A stretch of 64,000 nucleotides of DNA from Dermatophagoides farinae (Eukaryota > Arthropoda > Arachnida > Sarcoptiformes > Pyroglyphidae). The notes under the pieces were generated by a model. It was given only the letters and a program-made list of their open reading frames with translations. It did not search any database and was not told where the DNA came from. Below, piece after piece: positions 49,431-62,922 of the stretch (position 1 is the stretch's first letter; every line of letters begins with the position of its first letter). The position numbers and the translations under genes were made by a program. The stretch spans positions 7,750,001 to 7,814,000 of the forward strand of contig NC_134678.1 in the NCBI RefSeq assembly GCF_024713945.1, written 5' to 3'.

Positions 49431-52400
49431 GCAAAAAAACAATGGATGACCCGAGCATCAGCCGAGCAACAACAACAAGTTCAAATCAAGGCTATTATTG
49501 AATTGATCGATGTAAAAAAAAATTCAAGATTTGTTCAATGTTCTCAGAGTTTTCTTCTCATTCATTCATCTTATTTGACTGACCGAGTCTCTTTTTTTCT
49601 TCTCATCTGACTGATCAACTGGCTTCCATATTTCGTGGTTTTTTTTGTTTTGTTTTGCTAGAAAATTTTTTGTTTCCGTATTCCGATTCGTATCTTGTTC
49701 TTCAATAGAGCAATGTATGTATTTTTGCCTCTCCTTTTTTGTTTTTCTCTATCGGTTTTTCTGAGAAAAAGAGCGAGAGAGAGAAATGATCATCAATGCC
49801 ACATTACACACGAATGAATTTTTTTCCCAGACGAGAAAAAAAAACACCACGTGTTTATCAATCATAATCATAATTTTATGATGATGAAATTATGAGATTA
49901 TTTTAATCGATTTTCATATATTCGCAAACACAAAAATTTATTAAATATAGACAGTTAGTTTGGAGGTCGACCTATTGGATAATTTTGCAAAATATAATGT
50001 ATGAACAATTGAAAAACTAAACTAATTATAACGTAAATCATCACAATGTCATAATTATTTAGGATTGAAAACGGAAAAAAATCAATAAATTGATCAATTT
50101 TATCGTATTTTTCCAAAAAAAAAACAGGTAGCAATCATCATTCATTCATTCACCAGTAAAAAAAATTAGGTCTCTCTCTGTGTGTTTTGTGTTATTTGGC
50201 CTAATTCTGATTTCAAATAAAAAATATTCGGGCCAAACCTACAAAAACAGCAGCAAAAGTTTAGTTGTTTATCACCAATTATTCGTTGTTGTTTTCTTTG
50301 ATGATGATGATGATGATGATGATAAGAAAAAACGTTAAACAATGAGCATTTTAAACGAAAAAAAAAATTGATGTCAATTATAAATAACAGACACATCACA
50401 AATAATCTTTTGTGTGATTTGTGAATGAAAATTGATCAAGAGACGGTTATTATCATCATCATCAATGGACCACCACTGATCAAAATTCGGATTGCAATCT
50501 AGTATATAGATTTATAAGATTCGAAAGATTCACTGTTGATGATAAGTAGTTCAAGAACACATTGATTGTTTCAAAACAACAGGTTTTTTGTTCTGTTTCT
50601 TTTCTGGCAAAAGTTGATTGATTTGGTTTGATCAGTAGGTAGATGGTTAAAACCATGGTTGGCATTTTTATTACACAGCCATTCTTTATTCACAACACTT
50701 TGATTTCATACAAGCGTATACGGTAAATTCAAAATTGATAATGGTCGAGCAGAATCGATTTTTTTGTTTTGTTTTTCAACCACTTTTTTTTCTATCTAGA
50801 AAAAAAAGAAACACGTGAAAATTCTAGCTAGACAATCAAAAAAAAAAAATGTTATGCTAATCGCCATTATGTTAAAGGATTGGCCATCGAACAAGAAAGA
50901 AAAATTATGATAATTCAAAGCTTAGACGGCTGAAATTTAAGTTTTGATTGACTTTCATATATCATGTTTGCTGTTTGTTGCTAACCTTGGCTGAAAAAAT
51001 CTTCTCTCGTTGATTTAGATTTATTCATAATAATGGATACAACAACAAATGCTTTTCTCATATAATTATAGACCGAAAAGTTTTTTTTTCCAATGAAAAA
51101 AGAGGCACTTTAAAATAGCCAAAGGAAGAACGAATCGATTCATACAGAATCATAATCATCTCATCATCATGGTGGTAATCAATTCGAGAACAAATCGATC
51201 ATTGAAATGATGAAAAAACAACCAAATACACAGCCATCATCTTTTTTTGCAGCCAATACTTTAGAAAATTGAATTGGAAACAATTATTTTTAGGTAATTT
51301 TTAGGCAATCACATCACATTTTTACATCTACATCAGTTGTTGTTGTTGTTGTTGTTGTGAATGTTGAGATCATCTGAACCACAGAATCCAGTCAATTCAC
51401 AATCAAATGAATCTATTGTTTTTTTTCCAAAGAAAAAAAAAATTTATTGATGGCAATCAATTATTATCATCATCATCACCGTAAGAAAAACAATAGATCA
51501 CCATAAACAATTGAACAAAAGCAATTAAAAACTGCAAAACAAACGGAAATAAATTTCAACAATGAAAAAACAAAAACAAATTTTAATGTTCCATGTTTAA
51601 ACGATTGAAACAATCAAAATCAATCCATTTTGAGTGGAGAACATAAATTCACAGCAATTATTTTTTTTCATACATTTAGTACCAGTATTAAATATGGATT
51701 TCCGGAACATGTAGTCTATACCAGCTGCTGCTTAAGATTTAAGCATCATCCATCTGAAAATGGTTGATGTGTTTATCTGATTTATATATATATTTATTTA
51801 ATTCACATTTTGTTGGTGATGGTGGATAAATTTAGAAATTCATTTACGCGAGGATAACAATCATTAATCGGTTTTTTTTATCGCTTCTATTCTACCAAAG
51901 TGTGTATGGTCAGAAAAACTTTGTGAATTTTAAATGATGAATGAATGAATAAGAAAAAAAAAAATTACCAAAATTGAAATCATCTCGTTGATAAAGATCA
52001 ACGTAGCAAGCAAAAGCAAGCAAGCGGAACGCTTCAACATCAACTACATCGGTGAAAAATTTTTGTTGGTCAGTGAATGGTCATGCGAATTTTTTTATAC
52101 TCGACTAATTTGACTGTCACCATTTTCAAACGACGATCCTTATATCCGCTTATTTTATACACACACAGACACACACACATCTAGATTGGATTTTAATTCA
52201 ATTCAAATTTTTTTTTATTGCATACTTTTCTTTCTCCATAACCACAACAATAACAATAAAATAACGACAACTGTTTCACTGTTCCAAATTCAGAACAACA
52301 TGTCAAATGTTTGTGGCCAAAAGATGGCGTAGTCACCAAAACACAATGAATTATCGATGTCATCAAATATCGAATATATCCAAATGAATCGGTCAAGTTA

Positions 52401-53006
52401 AATAGTTCATGAACATCATCTAGATTCATCATCATCATCATCACAATTAACAACACAAAAAAACGATGAAAAAGAAACACAACCATATTTGGCCAGAGAG
52501 AAAGATGACAGCTGAAAGATAACTGGAAAATCAAACAGCAAAAGAAAGAACAACAACAACAACAACGAAAAAAAAACAGGAAGTTTTGGCAATTTGAAAA
52601 ACAAAACGGAAAAAAAGTTTCAAATACACATACACACAGCAACATAACATTCAAAAAAAATGATGATGATGAATGTTTTCATCAAAATGGTCGAAAAAAC
52701 GGAAAAAAAAGAAACGACAACAATGATGATGATGATGATTTTGTTCAATATTTTGAGAAATGTTAATGTTGTTTTTGGGCACAAGCAGAATTTTTGTAAT
52801 GAAATGAAATGAAATGGATGGATGGATGGTAAAAAAAAGCAAAATATATCAAGCAAGCAGACAAAGGTAGACTAAAGATGGATTACACACACATACAAAT
52901 CATAGATAAATGTCAACTGGTTTACCATAGCACAACCATCATCTCTAATCGTTCATCTAAACACCGCGGTTGTTTGTTTGTCAGGTGAAATTTCAAGGGT
53001 TATTAT

Positions 53007-53025
53007 ACACACACACACACACACA
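53007..53025. repeat. (AC)n microsatellite
   Basis: About nine perfect AC units. Confidence 0.9.
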
Positions 53026-56000
53026 GACAGGCAGAGGTTACATATTTGATAAGCAGCAATAAATATTTACCTGGTTTTTCTTTTGGTAAATTGATGTTGA
53101 CAAACAAACTGGTAAAGAACAATGGAGAAAAAAATCCTATGTGAATAATACATTCATCCATCAACAACAATTCAGCTATTTAACCATTCAGCCAAATGAA
53201 ACCAAACAAAACAAAAAAAAAGACATCAAGCAAACAAGTTTTTTTTGCCTGACAAAAAAAAACAAAATCAAGAAAAAAAATGACAACGGCACACAAAAAA
53301 TAAACACCCACGCATAGAGCACAAATAGAAACGTATGTATTGGACCACTTGTTGTTGGCGACGATCGACACGTCATATAAAACCAGTGTCACCATAGAGA
53401 CGTTGAAAGATAAAAAAAAAGAGTGATATGTATGCGTCAAAGACAAACACAGACGGGCCATTTTCCCAAGTATTTATTATTATCATTGTTTATATGATAA
53501 AAATATTGCAATATCTTATCTTATTATTTATTATGGAATGATGAAATGAAATCAGAAAAAAAAAAAAAAAAACGTTGACAAAAAAAAACGGATTGAGAAT
53601 TTCATGATAAACGTTCATATGTCAAACATTGGTCATTGTGTAAATACATAAATATTATCAATGAAATGAAATAAAATCAACGCCCGAAATTATCAACAAC
53701 GATACTTTTTCTCAATGTAATCAATGAATATATTCAAACGGAAATTCATTGAAAAAAAAGCTTTAATAAATCAATAAATCGATTGATTGTGGATAAAAAC
53801 ACTAACGTATACGTTTTCTCTTGAGAAACAAACAATGTCATATCGAATTACATTATTATTATTGTCATAGCGAATCTAATTCGGATTGAAAATTGAAATT
53901 CCATGGAATAATCATCGATGGCAATAAATTATTTGAAATGAAAGAATAAAAATACATTTCCCATTGATTTTTCGTAGTAAAAATACATTTGAAATGGATG
54001 CAACTTGTCACACAAAAAAAAACTGAAAGGATATACTAATCATCATCAAGTTTTATAAATCAACATTGAATAGAAAGTTCTGGTGACAGTTTTGTTCTCT
54101 CTGTGAATGGATGAGAATGGACGATCTGACAGAAATTGGAATGAAACTAATGTTTGGTGTCATTGTGATGAATCAGCCAAAATGTTTTGCATGAATGTTA
54201 CCCACCATATATCACACAAAAACAGGCTGATCCATTTGAAGTGAATTGAAAAAAATAAGCAAGCAAGCAAGCACACCATTGACCATGAAACTAAAAATAG
54301 TAAAAATTTTACCATTTTTTCTTAATGACGAGGAAAAAATAGTCATTTTTTTCAGTTTTCAGAAAATTTCAATCATCATCATCATCATGATCATGTTGAC
54401 AAAAAAATCAAAATGTTTGCAATGATCATCATGATCATTATGCAAAGCCATATCTTGTTCATCCATCCATCGAACCAACCGTTCTAAGTTCATGCAGTGA
54501 TTTTTTTTTTCGTCAGAGGTTTATGGCCTTTCAAAAAACTCTTGCTCTTCATTCAGATTATTTTTTTTTCATTTCGTTTTTTTTTTGATATAAACCAGAA
54601 CCACCACCGTACAAGTCACATTTGTTTCTGGCCAAAAAAAAAATATATATTACACACAATTCAAATGGAAAAATTTGCTTGAAATGATTATGTAATTTCA
54701 AGAAAAAAAGAAATGATCGAATCACAGAATTATCATCATCATAATTGATTGATTTTGATTTCGGATCATTTAATTTCCTTTATTTTCTATTATTATGGCT
54801 ATCAGATACGTGTTTGGCATTACAATTCACAAATGGATCGCGTGGTTTAATATCGAATCGATGAAAAGAATTGGAGAGAACCAAAAAAAAAAAAAAAAAA
54901 AATCAATTTTATCCATTGTAATGATGAAATGTGATAAACACAACCATCAACAACACTGCAACCACGCAATAGTTCGTGATCATGGCCATTCACAGGAAAA
55001 ATTGGACAATTATCATTATGGTTTGTGTTTGTGTGTGTGAGCGTGTGTACAATAGAATTGATTCAATGTTTTCATCATGAACTTTGACCATGTGGCCTGC
55101 CTGATTCATTCATTTTGAAATACAATTTATATGAATAAACACATTATATGAATTTGTCGTTGTCAAAATCGGTCCATATGGAAAAAAAAGAAAAAAATTG
55201 CCAATATTTGATCGGCTATTAAACTATGAAAAGAATTTTGTTGTCGTTGTTGTTTTGAAGCACCATAGATAATTAGTAAAATCATTTGAAAGGCACAAGA
55301 GCGTGTTTGAAACTAAAACTGAAGGACATTCGATTCAAATCATTATGACTCTATTGATAAAAATCAACCAAAGAGAGAGAAAGAAACTTGACTTTAAAAC
55401 AAACCAATGTGGAATCTCTCTAGAAATGAGAAAAAAGTTGTGGAAAAGAAAAAAAATTCCTTAAATATTTTTTACCATGAAACAATCGATTCAATAATGA
55501 AATGGCATGCAAAAAAAATGCTGAAATCTAAATGATTGAAACAGAAAACCAAATGCATAATAGTCCAAGTTCATTTTGATTGTTCCAAAAAAAAGAAACA
55601 CGATTCTAGTTTTTTTTCTTTTGTTTCTAGGCTAACGACTAACAATAAATTTTTTTTTTTTTTTGGTATACAACAACCATTAATTTCCTAGGCGCCAACT
55701 AGAGATGCGTATTGGAATGGGGACTGAAAAAAATATCCACACACGCACACACACATTTGGCATGTTTTGTCATTTCATTTCATTATATATTTCCGAAAAA
55801 ATATCCGCAGCGATGAGTCATCCAATTTTTTTTTCAAAAATCGGGAAAAGAAAGACACGGCTTTTCTCATGATGATGATGATGATGAGGAATATATGGGA
55901 AAAACCAGTAAATACTAGTGAGATACACATAAATAGTAACTTTTTGCTTTTTGCAAACTTTCAATTTATATATATATAGACACAACAATGCATACACATA

Positions 56001-58271
56001 TACACACACAGAAAAAAAATGCCATCACGTTATTGCATGGTTTATGGTTGATTTTCGAGAAATAAAAAATTCTTTGTTTTTGCCAAATTTATATTATAAC
56101 TTGATCCAGAACAGAACAACAAGAAGCCATATCTCCACATCAAATATCGATTGCATCTTCTTGTTTTTTTTCGCTTTCTATCACGTCATACATATTCGAA
56201 AACATCATTATGTAACATCATCATCATCATCATCATCATAACATTTATCATTTTGAAATAATGGATACCAGAATAGTAGAAATATTGCCTCGTTATTGTT
56301 GTATATTAGTCATCGATTCTTGGAAAGTATTCAAGAATCGAGCAAGTGAATGAAAAAATGGCTTCTCGATGAATCTTTGAATTTTTTTTTCTAGTGAAAT
56401 TTTCAAAGAACAATTTTATTTTGCAACAACAACAATGATAATGATGATGTGACTTTTTTTTATTTATTTGGTCACTAGGTTATAATAATCATATAACGTA
56501 AGTGTGTGTGTGTCTCGTTCGTTCACAATAATAATATAATCATAATAGTCATGACATAACCATTAATGATAATGATGATTATTATAGTCAGTGGTTATAT
56601 ATATATATGACGACAATTAGTTAATAGTAACTATAGTCATTGGACGAATTATATGACCATCTGGGAATATATACAAGATGATGGCTTGTTATTTTTATAT
56701 ATATAAAAAAAATAGTAACTTTCTGTTTACAACAACAAAAAAAAAAATTCGATAATTTTAAGCCAACAATTCAACAACAGCAACAAAAACAACTCATGAT
56801 GATAACGAAGGCAGGATAAATCTATTTAGTTGGATAATCATCATCATTATCATATCGTATATAAAAATGGTCGAACCAAACCCAAACCAACAATCAACAA
56901 CAAAGGAGACACAAATATATAGATTATTTTGAGAACAAAAACAACAACAACAACAACAAAAAGAATCTCTACTTGAGGTGGAAAACGATTTTATTAAATT
57001 TCCGTCATATGGTTCAAATATTGAATTCTCACATTAAAAATCGAAATCAAATCGATTTTTGGCATCAATGGGATAAACAGAAACAGAAACAACAACAACA
57101 GCTAAAAAAAATTAAATTTAATATAAAACAAATAGGCAAAAAAAATAGCAATAGTTAGTAATGTGTAACGCCAAAGGCTTTGTAAAAAACTAAAAGTCTT
57201 CATTTTTTGCATTTCATTCATGAGAAACATCACTTGTAACAACCACGACAGAAAGTTTTATGAGAAAATTTTGGAAATTCAATTAAATTCAATTCAATTT
57301 TCATAATTTTCAATTTTTTTTTCATGTGTGGCCGGGTGAATGAATTTCATTTTTTCTCCCATTGTCGAACCTTGATTGCCTTGAGGCATTTTTGATGCAA
57401 CAACAACGCCCAACAACAACAACAACAACTAAATTGAATGAAAAATGTTTTGGAACCAACCACAAAATAAGAAAAACCGTCACCACCACAAACGATGGTT
57501 TTTTTTGTTGAAATGACCGCCCTTAATTTATCAATGAAAGATAATAGGATCATTTTTTTTTGTTGGACCATTCAAAAAATCAAACAAGATAATCAAACGA
57601 ATCAAATCTAGTCGATCAATCAATCAATAATTATAAATCAAAAAAAAAGTGGCCAAACCTAAGTTATTAGCGAATAGTGGAGATTAAATAATTGATTAAT
57701 TAATAATAATAATTATAAATCACGAAATATAAATCTTTTTCGCATGATAATAATTGGCTTTAAATCAATGAGATGATTACAATTATCGAAATGAAAAGAT
57801 TATATCCATTATACATTTCATAAATGCTGAAATGAATCCATTTGAGAAAAATTCCAATTACAAGTCCATTACAAACCTTAAACCTGATTAGCCTAAATAA
57901 ATGATCATCTCCAAGTCCAATCCATTAGCATGGAAAAACAAAAACACAACAAGACAAAAAAAACGCACAAGACATTAATATACATAAGGCCCAAGAGAAG
58001 AAATCATCCATTCAAATATACAATGTATTTATATATACACAAGCAGCAGATGTGGTGATGTTGCATTTTGATACAAATGGAACAAAATTACATTGATTCT
58101 CATTATTATTAAAACATCTCATAACCATCATCATTTGATTCTGGCAAAAAAAAAACCCAATGGAATGGAAAAGTATTAGGAAAAAATGGTGACACATCTG
58201 GTTGGATCACACACACACAAGAAAATAATAAGATTTCATTCCTATTTTGAAGAAAAAAAATTCCAATACAA

Positions 58272-58289
58272 ACACACACACACACACAC
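58272..58289. repeat. (AC)9 microsatellite
   Basis: Nine perfect AC units. Confidence 0.9.
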
Positions 58290-59156
58290 CCGGAGAATCT
58301 ATATATACCCTATAAATGAAATCAATAAAAGATTATCGAAAATAAACATTGACATAGAGAGACGTTAGTAATAAATAAACCGGAGCAATGATCCTCATGT
58401 TAATGGACCACCACCATCATTTTATTAAAATAGAGAGCGCTATTTTTGTTTTCGTTTTGGTTTGGTTTGAGGCTTTTTTTTCATCATCATCATCATCGTC
58501 ATTATAATTCCAAATGTGATCTAGAGAATTATTCGAACACAAAAAAAACATACATTTGAATTATGATGATGATGATGATGATGGTCAACTTTTATTCAAT
58601 TTGAAACAAAAAAAAAATACTTTTGATCCTGGATCGTTTAACGTTTAAATTTTCAAAGAAACAAAAAAAAAATTCACAGTTTTTTACCATGAAAAAAAAA
58701 CACCAAACACACACACGATTTCAAGCTGTCGCCTGAATACAAATTTTTTTTTTCATAATAAAAAATTTCAACAATTTTTTTTCCTCCATTTGCACGACAC
58801 ATCATTGTTGTTTGTCCATTATTATTATACAAAGATGGTGATGATGGAAAAAAAATATATTCACGAATGGATGAAGAAACTTGTCACACACATACACAAA
58901 CAAAAATACGACGTCCTTATTCAAGATGAATGAACTCGAGAAAAAAAAATTCACATCACATCATGTGATAGATAAATGTTAAATGTGACCGAAAAAAAAC
59001 GGTATTTATCACCATTGACCGTACGCAGATGACATGATATCATGGATTGTCGGTAGAATTTATTCATTATTAATTAATGAAAAAAGCCAAATGAGAACAT
59101 TCATTAATTCAATGAATTTTTCATTACAAATTTTTTTTTCTGGTTCAATTAGACTC

Positions 59157-59223
59157 GATCAATAATGAAAAAAAAAGAAAGAAAACCGCAATTGAATGCG
59201 GTTTTCTTTCTTTTGAATTGATC
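59157..59223. repeat. Perfect 18-bp hairpin with an outer 7-bp inverted repeat
   Basis: The left arm at 59173-59190 (ending GAAAACCGCA) and the right arm at 59197-59214 (starting TGCGGTTTTC) are perfect reverse complements, with the six-base loop ATTGAA. Outside, GATCAAT at 59157-59163 pairs with ATTGATC at 59217-59223. Unlike other inverted pairs here, the arms are not simple trinucleotide repeats and include a GC-containing CCGCA core. Confidence 0.85.
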
Positions 59224-60113
59224 ATCATCGTCAGTGATGTTCATAAATAAATAAATAAAACACACACACACACAGACACATACTTCCTGTTTATTTATTC
59301 ATTTGTGTGTGTGTGATCGATAATCAATAAAAATTTCATTTGATCATCATCGTAAAAAAAAGGTCAAATTGTTGTGATCGCTGTTGAATAATGGATCGGC
59401 TCAATGGATACATTTTGTTTTTTTGATAAATTTGGAAAATGGAAAGAAAAGTATTCGATTACCAATCAATCAATATTGTACTATTGAAATTTGAATCGCG
59501 ATCAATTGAAAATTATGTTCGCTGTCCATTTTTGATGATAAATAATAAAAAAAATCGTGATATATCTCAATAATATCGCTGTTGTCGATGTTGTTGTTCG
59601 ATCATCATTTCAATAAAAAATCAATCGATTTAAAAAGATTTGAATTGATAAATTGAAATTTTTTGTTCATTCAACAACAACAACAACAACAAAAAATCGT
59701 ATTGACCGCATCCATGACAATAGCATCGTTGTTTGTAGATATTTGACCATAACATACACACACATGCACTGATCAAACAAAATGAAGATTTCAATAAAAC
59801 AACAAAAAATATATTATGCAAATGGCGATGATGATCAATTTTTGTTTTTTGGCTAAAATGAAATGAAACAAACAAGCCACACAAAGGAAACATATTGGAG
59901 AAAGAAATATAATGATGATGATGATCCTTGGCTCCTTGAAACGAAACAAAAAAAACTTATTAACATAAAGAAAAAAAAGTTGTAATTTTCATTGTGTTTT
60001 GGCATCGGTTTTCCAACAAAAAAAAAGAAGAAAAGTTGATTCTTGAAACTTTATCAAAAGAAAAACGAAAGTAACAGATACAGGAAGTTGTTATCAACAA
60101 TAATAATCGACAT

Positions 60114-60132
60114 TGTGTGTGTGTGTGTGTGT
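60114..60132. repeat. (TG)n microsatellite
   Basis: About nine perfect TG units. Confidence 0.9.
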
Positions 60133-60421
60133 CTTATACGACGATGATGGTAATCTTTATGAAATACTAGATTATCGCTGTGTGTAGACAAAGTTTCAAG
60201 GTTCAAGTGGCAGGCGTTTCCCAATTAACACAACATTTACAAGAAAAAAAAATTCGCTGAAAACACCCCTGATGATGATGTCATTTGATAATGACGATCG
60301 GTGATGATTATGGCTAATGATGAAAAGTGTCAATCAAAACAAAACAAAAAAAAATCAAATTGGATCAAATGTAGAAAATGATGAAAATCTGCTTTTATGG
60401 CCCATATATAAGTGCGATGCC

Positions 60422-60440
60422 CACACACACACACACACAC
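60422..60440. repeat. (CA)n microsatellite
   Basis: About nine perfect CA units. Confidence 0.9.
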
Positions 60441-62895
60441 TTGGATTCAATAAATAATGTAAAAGGCGTGAAGAAAAAAAAATCTTCATTTTTGAAAAAA
60501 AAGAAAAACATTACCGAATATGTTACAGTTATCTTTTCGAATAAAAACAAAAAAAATTTGCCATTTTGCGTAGGATTCATCAAACATGGCCACATCAATC
60601 ATTCATACCAAATGAATACTCAACTCTTTCGATTGGAATCAATTTCTTTGTGGCTCCCTTTTTCATAAAATGACTTTAAAAAATAAATAAATAAACAACA
60701 TTTGTAACGGAGAAAATTTAACAAAATTCTACAAAAATGGTAAAAAAAGGCAAAAGTAAATAATGAAAAAACATGAATCAACCATTTAATATGTGTGTGT
60801 GTGTCATCATTCATCAAAAACAAAGACAAAAAAATTTTTTTTTTTTTTTGAAAAAAAACTCGAAAAAAATGTTCATATGCTTTATGTTTGTGCGTGTGTG
60901 TAAATATCATCAATCGATCGATTCAACATTGTTGTTCAAACAATGAGAGCATATACCATTCCTTTTTTTCCTACATCTCATCTGATCTATAATGTCATTG
61001 ACCAGAGACATATAATAATGGTGGCTAATACAGAAAAAAAAAACAAAGTTAATGAAGAATGATGAGCTTGAAAATATAATAAAATTGTCAATCACATGTG
61101 TGCCGTTAAGAGATGATAATAATAATTGACATTAAGCTAATAATAAACAACATTATGGCCACTAAATGAATAAGTAATAATCTCTTTTGTGTCCATTTCA
61201 TATATCTTATAATGAATGCGATATGCGATCCATCGATGATGACCAATGACCATATATAACAAACAAATGGACATCTGAATGGAATATAAAAAAAATATAT
61301 AGTTGCAAATTGGCCATCCATTGAACACACAAAGAAACCGAGACACATTGTGTATTAAAAAAAAGGGTTAAGGTTTTCACTGGGGAAAAAAAACATTATT
61401 AAAATGATGATGGTGGTGGTGGTGGTGGCCAAGAATAACTTTTGTTTGCTTTGTTTGTTGATTTTTATCTATCATTTTCAAATGTCTATTATCTACATCT
61501 AACATACATACATATGAACAGCAACAACAATCAAATCGAATCAAATCAAATCGATAATCGAATCACCAAATCAAATCCATCAAGGATATTTGACACAAAC
61601 ATTCATCATATGTATGTATTCATATTTCATATGTAGGAAAAAAAACGATAATCATCATCAAATTTCAAGTGCAATAAATAAAACACATTTTCAATGGGAA
61701 AATAAAGTTTAAAATTTTCAGCATAAAAAAAATGAAAACTCCTATTATTAACGACCAAAAAGAAAGTCAAATTGGATTTCGAAAAAAAATCTAAACATTT
61801 TCAATAATGCAAAAGTAGAAAAATGAACGCAATAAAACAACCATTAGGTGTGGTGGTAATGGTGGTGGCAATGCTTCAAAAATCTTCCTTATAAGTCTTT
61901 TCATTTCGTCAACATCAGTTGGAGATTAATCTAATTTCAAAAATAAAAAATAAAAATTCTTTCTCGATCATTTATTTTACCTGAATTGTGAGCTGATCAA
62001 TTAACGACGACGACGAGTGATTTAGATCAAAAAAAAAATTTAATCTAAGGTAAGTTTGTTTGATAAAGGTGATGAAGAATATAGGAAATCTATATACATA
62101 ACACAGTGTAAACAAATGGACACATAAATGTCACACACAGATACACATGTATCTAGGTTGACATTTTCTAATTGAAAAAAAATTTCATTTCCAATATTGT
62201 GATTGATGTTGGATGATAATGATGAGTGAACAGAGTACAGATACACAGAGAAACACTATTTAGCAGCAGCAAGGTTTTTTCCAAGATTTTTGTACACAAC
62301 GAATTCACAATGTGACATATTCATTCATTGGAAACACAAAACTATTAAAAACATGTTGAATTTTCATTTTGGAAACGGAAATTATTGGCTCGATAATAAT
62401 GATGAAATTGAATGAAAATAACAACAACAATAACAGCTAAAAACCGGCCAAACAATCAACAACAACAACAATAAACGCCCTGAACAACAAAAACACAGTG
62501 AACCAACAGCTGGTTTTTTTACAACATTTCAATATTGGAATAAAATAGATCCATATCATAAGATGAATAGATTTGTGTGTGAAGGTTGAAAACACAGATA
62601 CACAAAAAGAGAACGAAAGAAAATTAGCACGAAAAAAAAGCTGAACGATACACGATCCAAACGAAGATCAAATGACGAATGCTGGCTTGGTTGGCTGTTG
62701 TTCGGAGCAAGCCATTACAAAATACACGATCAAGCAGTTTGAATTTTGTGGCTGTGATGTGTGTTGTATCCAGTTCCACAGTCACAACCACATAAAGAGA
62801 GAGAAAGAGAACAAGAAAGGCAGAAGCAAAGTTTTACGAAATGGACAAAAACATAGTCAGAAACTTTCGTAGCTTTGCAAGCATTTAGATAGAAA

Positions 62896-62922
62896 ACAAC
62901 CAACCAACCAACCAACCGACCA
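62896..62922. repeat. (AACC)n tetranucleotide repeat
   Basis: Six or so AACC units, the last one changed to GACC. The only clear tetranucleotide tract with C in the window. Confidence 0.85.

Noticed and set aside
52193-52654. 153-codon minus-strand frame
   Set aside because: Phe/Cys/Leu-rich reading of A-rich and CAA-rich DNA with no recognisable domain.
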